Assembly: GCF_008973825.1 (NCBI RefSeq)
Contig: NZ_WCHR01000025.1
Location: 1-60,269, forward strand
Origin: Gemmobacter serpentinus
GTDB taxonomy: Bacteria; Pseudomonadota; Alphaproteobacteria; Rhodobacterales; Rhodobacteraceae
Length of the DNA stretch: 60,269 bases
Reading direction: 5' to 3'
Shown: positions 60,040 through 60,269 of the stretch, one piece after another
How positions within the stretch are numbered: position 1 is the stretch's first letter
How the letters are laid out: each line of letters starts with the position of its first letter
Translations under genes and position numbers: made by a program
Notes under the pieces: generated by a model
Seen by the model: only the letters and a program-made list of their open reading frames with translations
What the model was told of the DNA's origin: nothing
Databases searched by the model: none

Positions 60040-60269
60040 CTTTGCCAATCGAGTTGAAGTCGCAAACACGAGCTTTTCCCGTGCTTTTTGCATAAAGAAG
60101 TGCTACGTATGACTCACGTAAAGATTTGCCAACTCCGACGGAAAAAGAAATCTCACTACCACCGATACTTTCTATCCCACATTTCCCAAGTAAGGCGCTG
60201 ATTTCGCTGTCCTGACCATTATATTTCCTATATAAAACATGGTGTTGAAGGCTGCGAGGGGCGCGTTTC
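60032..60269 (-). CDS. Partial reading frame running off the right edge
   Basis: A minus-strand frame is open from the window edge to a TAG at 60032-60034, giving about 77 residues with normal composition ('ISALLGKCGIESIGGSEISF', 'GKSLRESYVALLYAKSTGK'). Its stop overlaps the proposed Cap15 copy B start at 60039, an arrangement typical of coupled genes. The protein is not recognised. It may be the 3' end of another defence gene. Confidence 0.4.
   Translation of the reverse strand, partial: KRAPRSLQHHVLYRKYNGQDSEISALLGKCGIESIGGSEISFSVGVGKSLRESYVALLYAKSTGKARVCDFNSIGKDV

Noticed and set aside
1-60269. CRISPR arrays, rRNA, tRNA genes
   Set aside because: No regularly spaced short repeats, rRNA-like stretches or tRNA cloverleaf signatures were noticed on either strand; a covariance-model search would be needed to exclude small RNAs fully.

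Overview
The window is about 60 kb of high-GC DNA whose proteins, codon use and gene neighbourhoods look like an alphaproteobacterium of the Rhodobacterales (Paracoccus/Rhodobacter type). It is a mosaic: a catabolic island, a heavy-metal island, a conjugative type IV secretion locus and an anti-phage island, separated by insertion-sequence remnants. I recognised no rRNA, tRNA or CRISPR array. The abundance of recombinase, IS and transfer genes suggests a plasmid, chromid or integrated element, but the sequence alone does not decide this.

Left edge (1-3.5 kb): a tyrosine recombinase, divergent from a DUF1403 gene and a stand-alone ScpB-like gene, followed by the 3' end of a broken IS66 element.

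Catabolic island (3.6-23.5 kb): a complete five-step histidine utilisation set (hutC, hutD, hutF, hutI-hutH-hutG-hutU). Two formaldehyde genes run on from hutU: S-(hydroxymethyl)glutathione dehydrogenase and Gfa. After a LysR regulator comes a second operon: a VanA-like Rieske oxygenase, its flavin/2Fe-2S reductase, a HisC-like aminotransferase, a FAD 2-hydroxyacid dehydrogenase, an M14-type hydrolase fused to an ABC ATPase, a periplasmic binding protein and two permeases. A 15-bp HutC-type palindrome in the hutF/hutI promoter is repeated exactly, on the opposite strand, in front of the Rieske gene, so both operons probably share one repressor. I infer that the island imports a methylated (possibly acylated or peptide-bound) histidine derivative, trims it, removes the methyl group oxidatively, feeds histidine or a close analogue to Hut, and disposes of the formaldehyde. 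I know of no described pathway with this layout; it is my main candidate for an undescribed system.

Metal island (23.6-35.7 kb): an IS3-family end and a complete ISL3-family element that has cut off a DsbA-type gene, then dsbB, lspA, a membrane methyltransferase and a ZntA-like P-type ATPase on the minus strand. Divergent from these are a MerR regulator, a YnfA-like protein, a small Cys-rich exported protein, a FixH-like protein and CusB-CusA.

Transfer island (35.7-54.4 kb): an unidentified winged-helix protein, two exported proteins, then a VirB1-B11 type IV secretion operon with VirD4. One gene appears to be a VirB5-like protein carrying an inserted lytic transglycosylase domain. No relaxase was recognised. 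A WYL-domain protein with an export-like N-terminus follows.

Defence island (54.6-60.3 kb): a type II CBASS with a DncV-like CD-NTase, Cap2 (E2-E1) and Cap3 (JAMM protease), plus two different Cap15-like membrane effectors on opposite strands. One of them abuts a partial reading frame that runs off the window.
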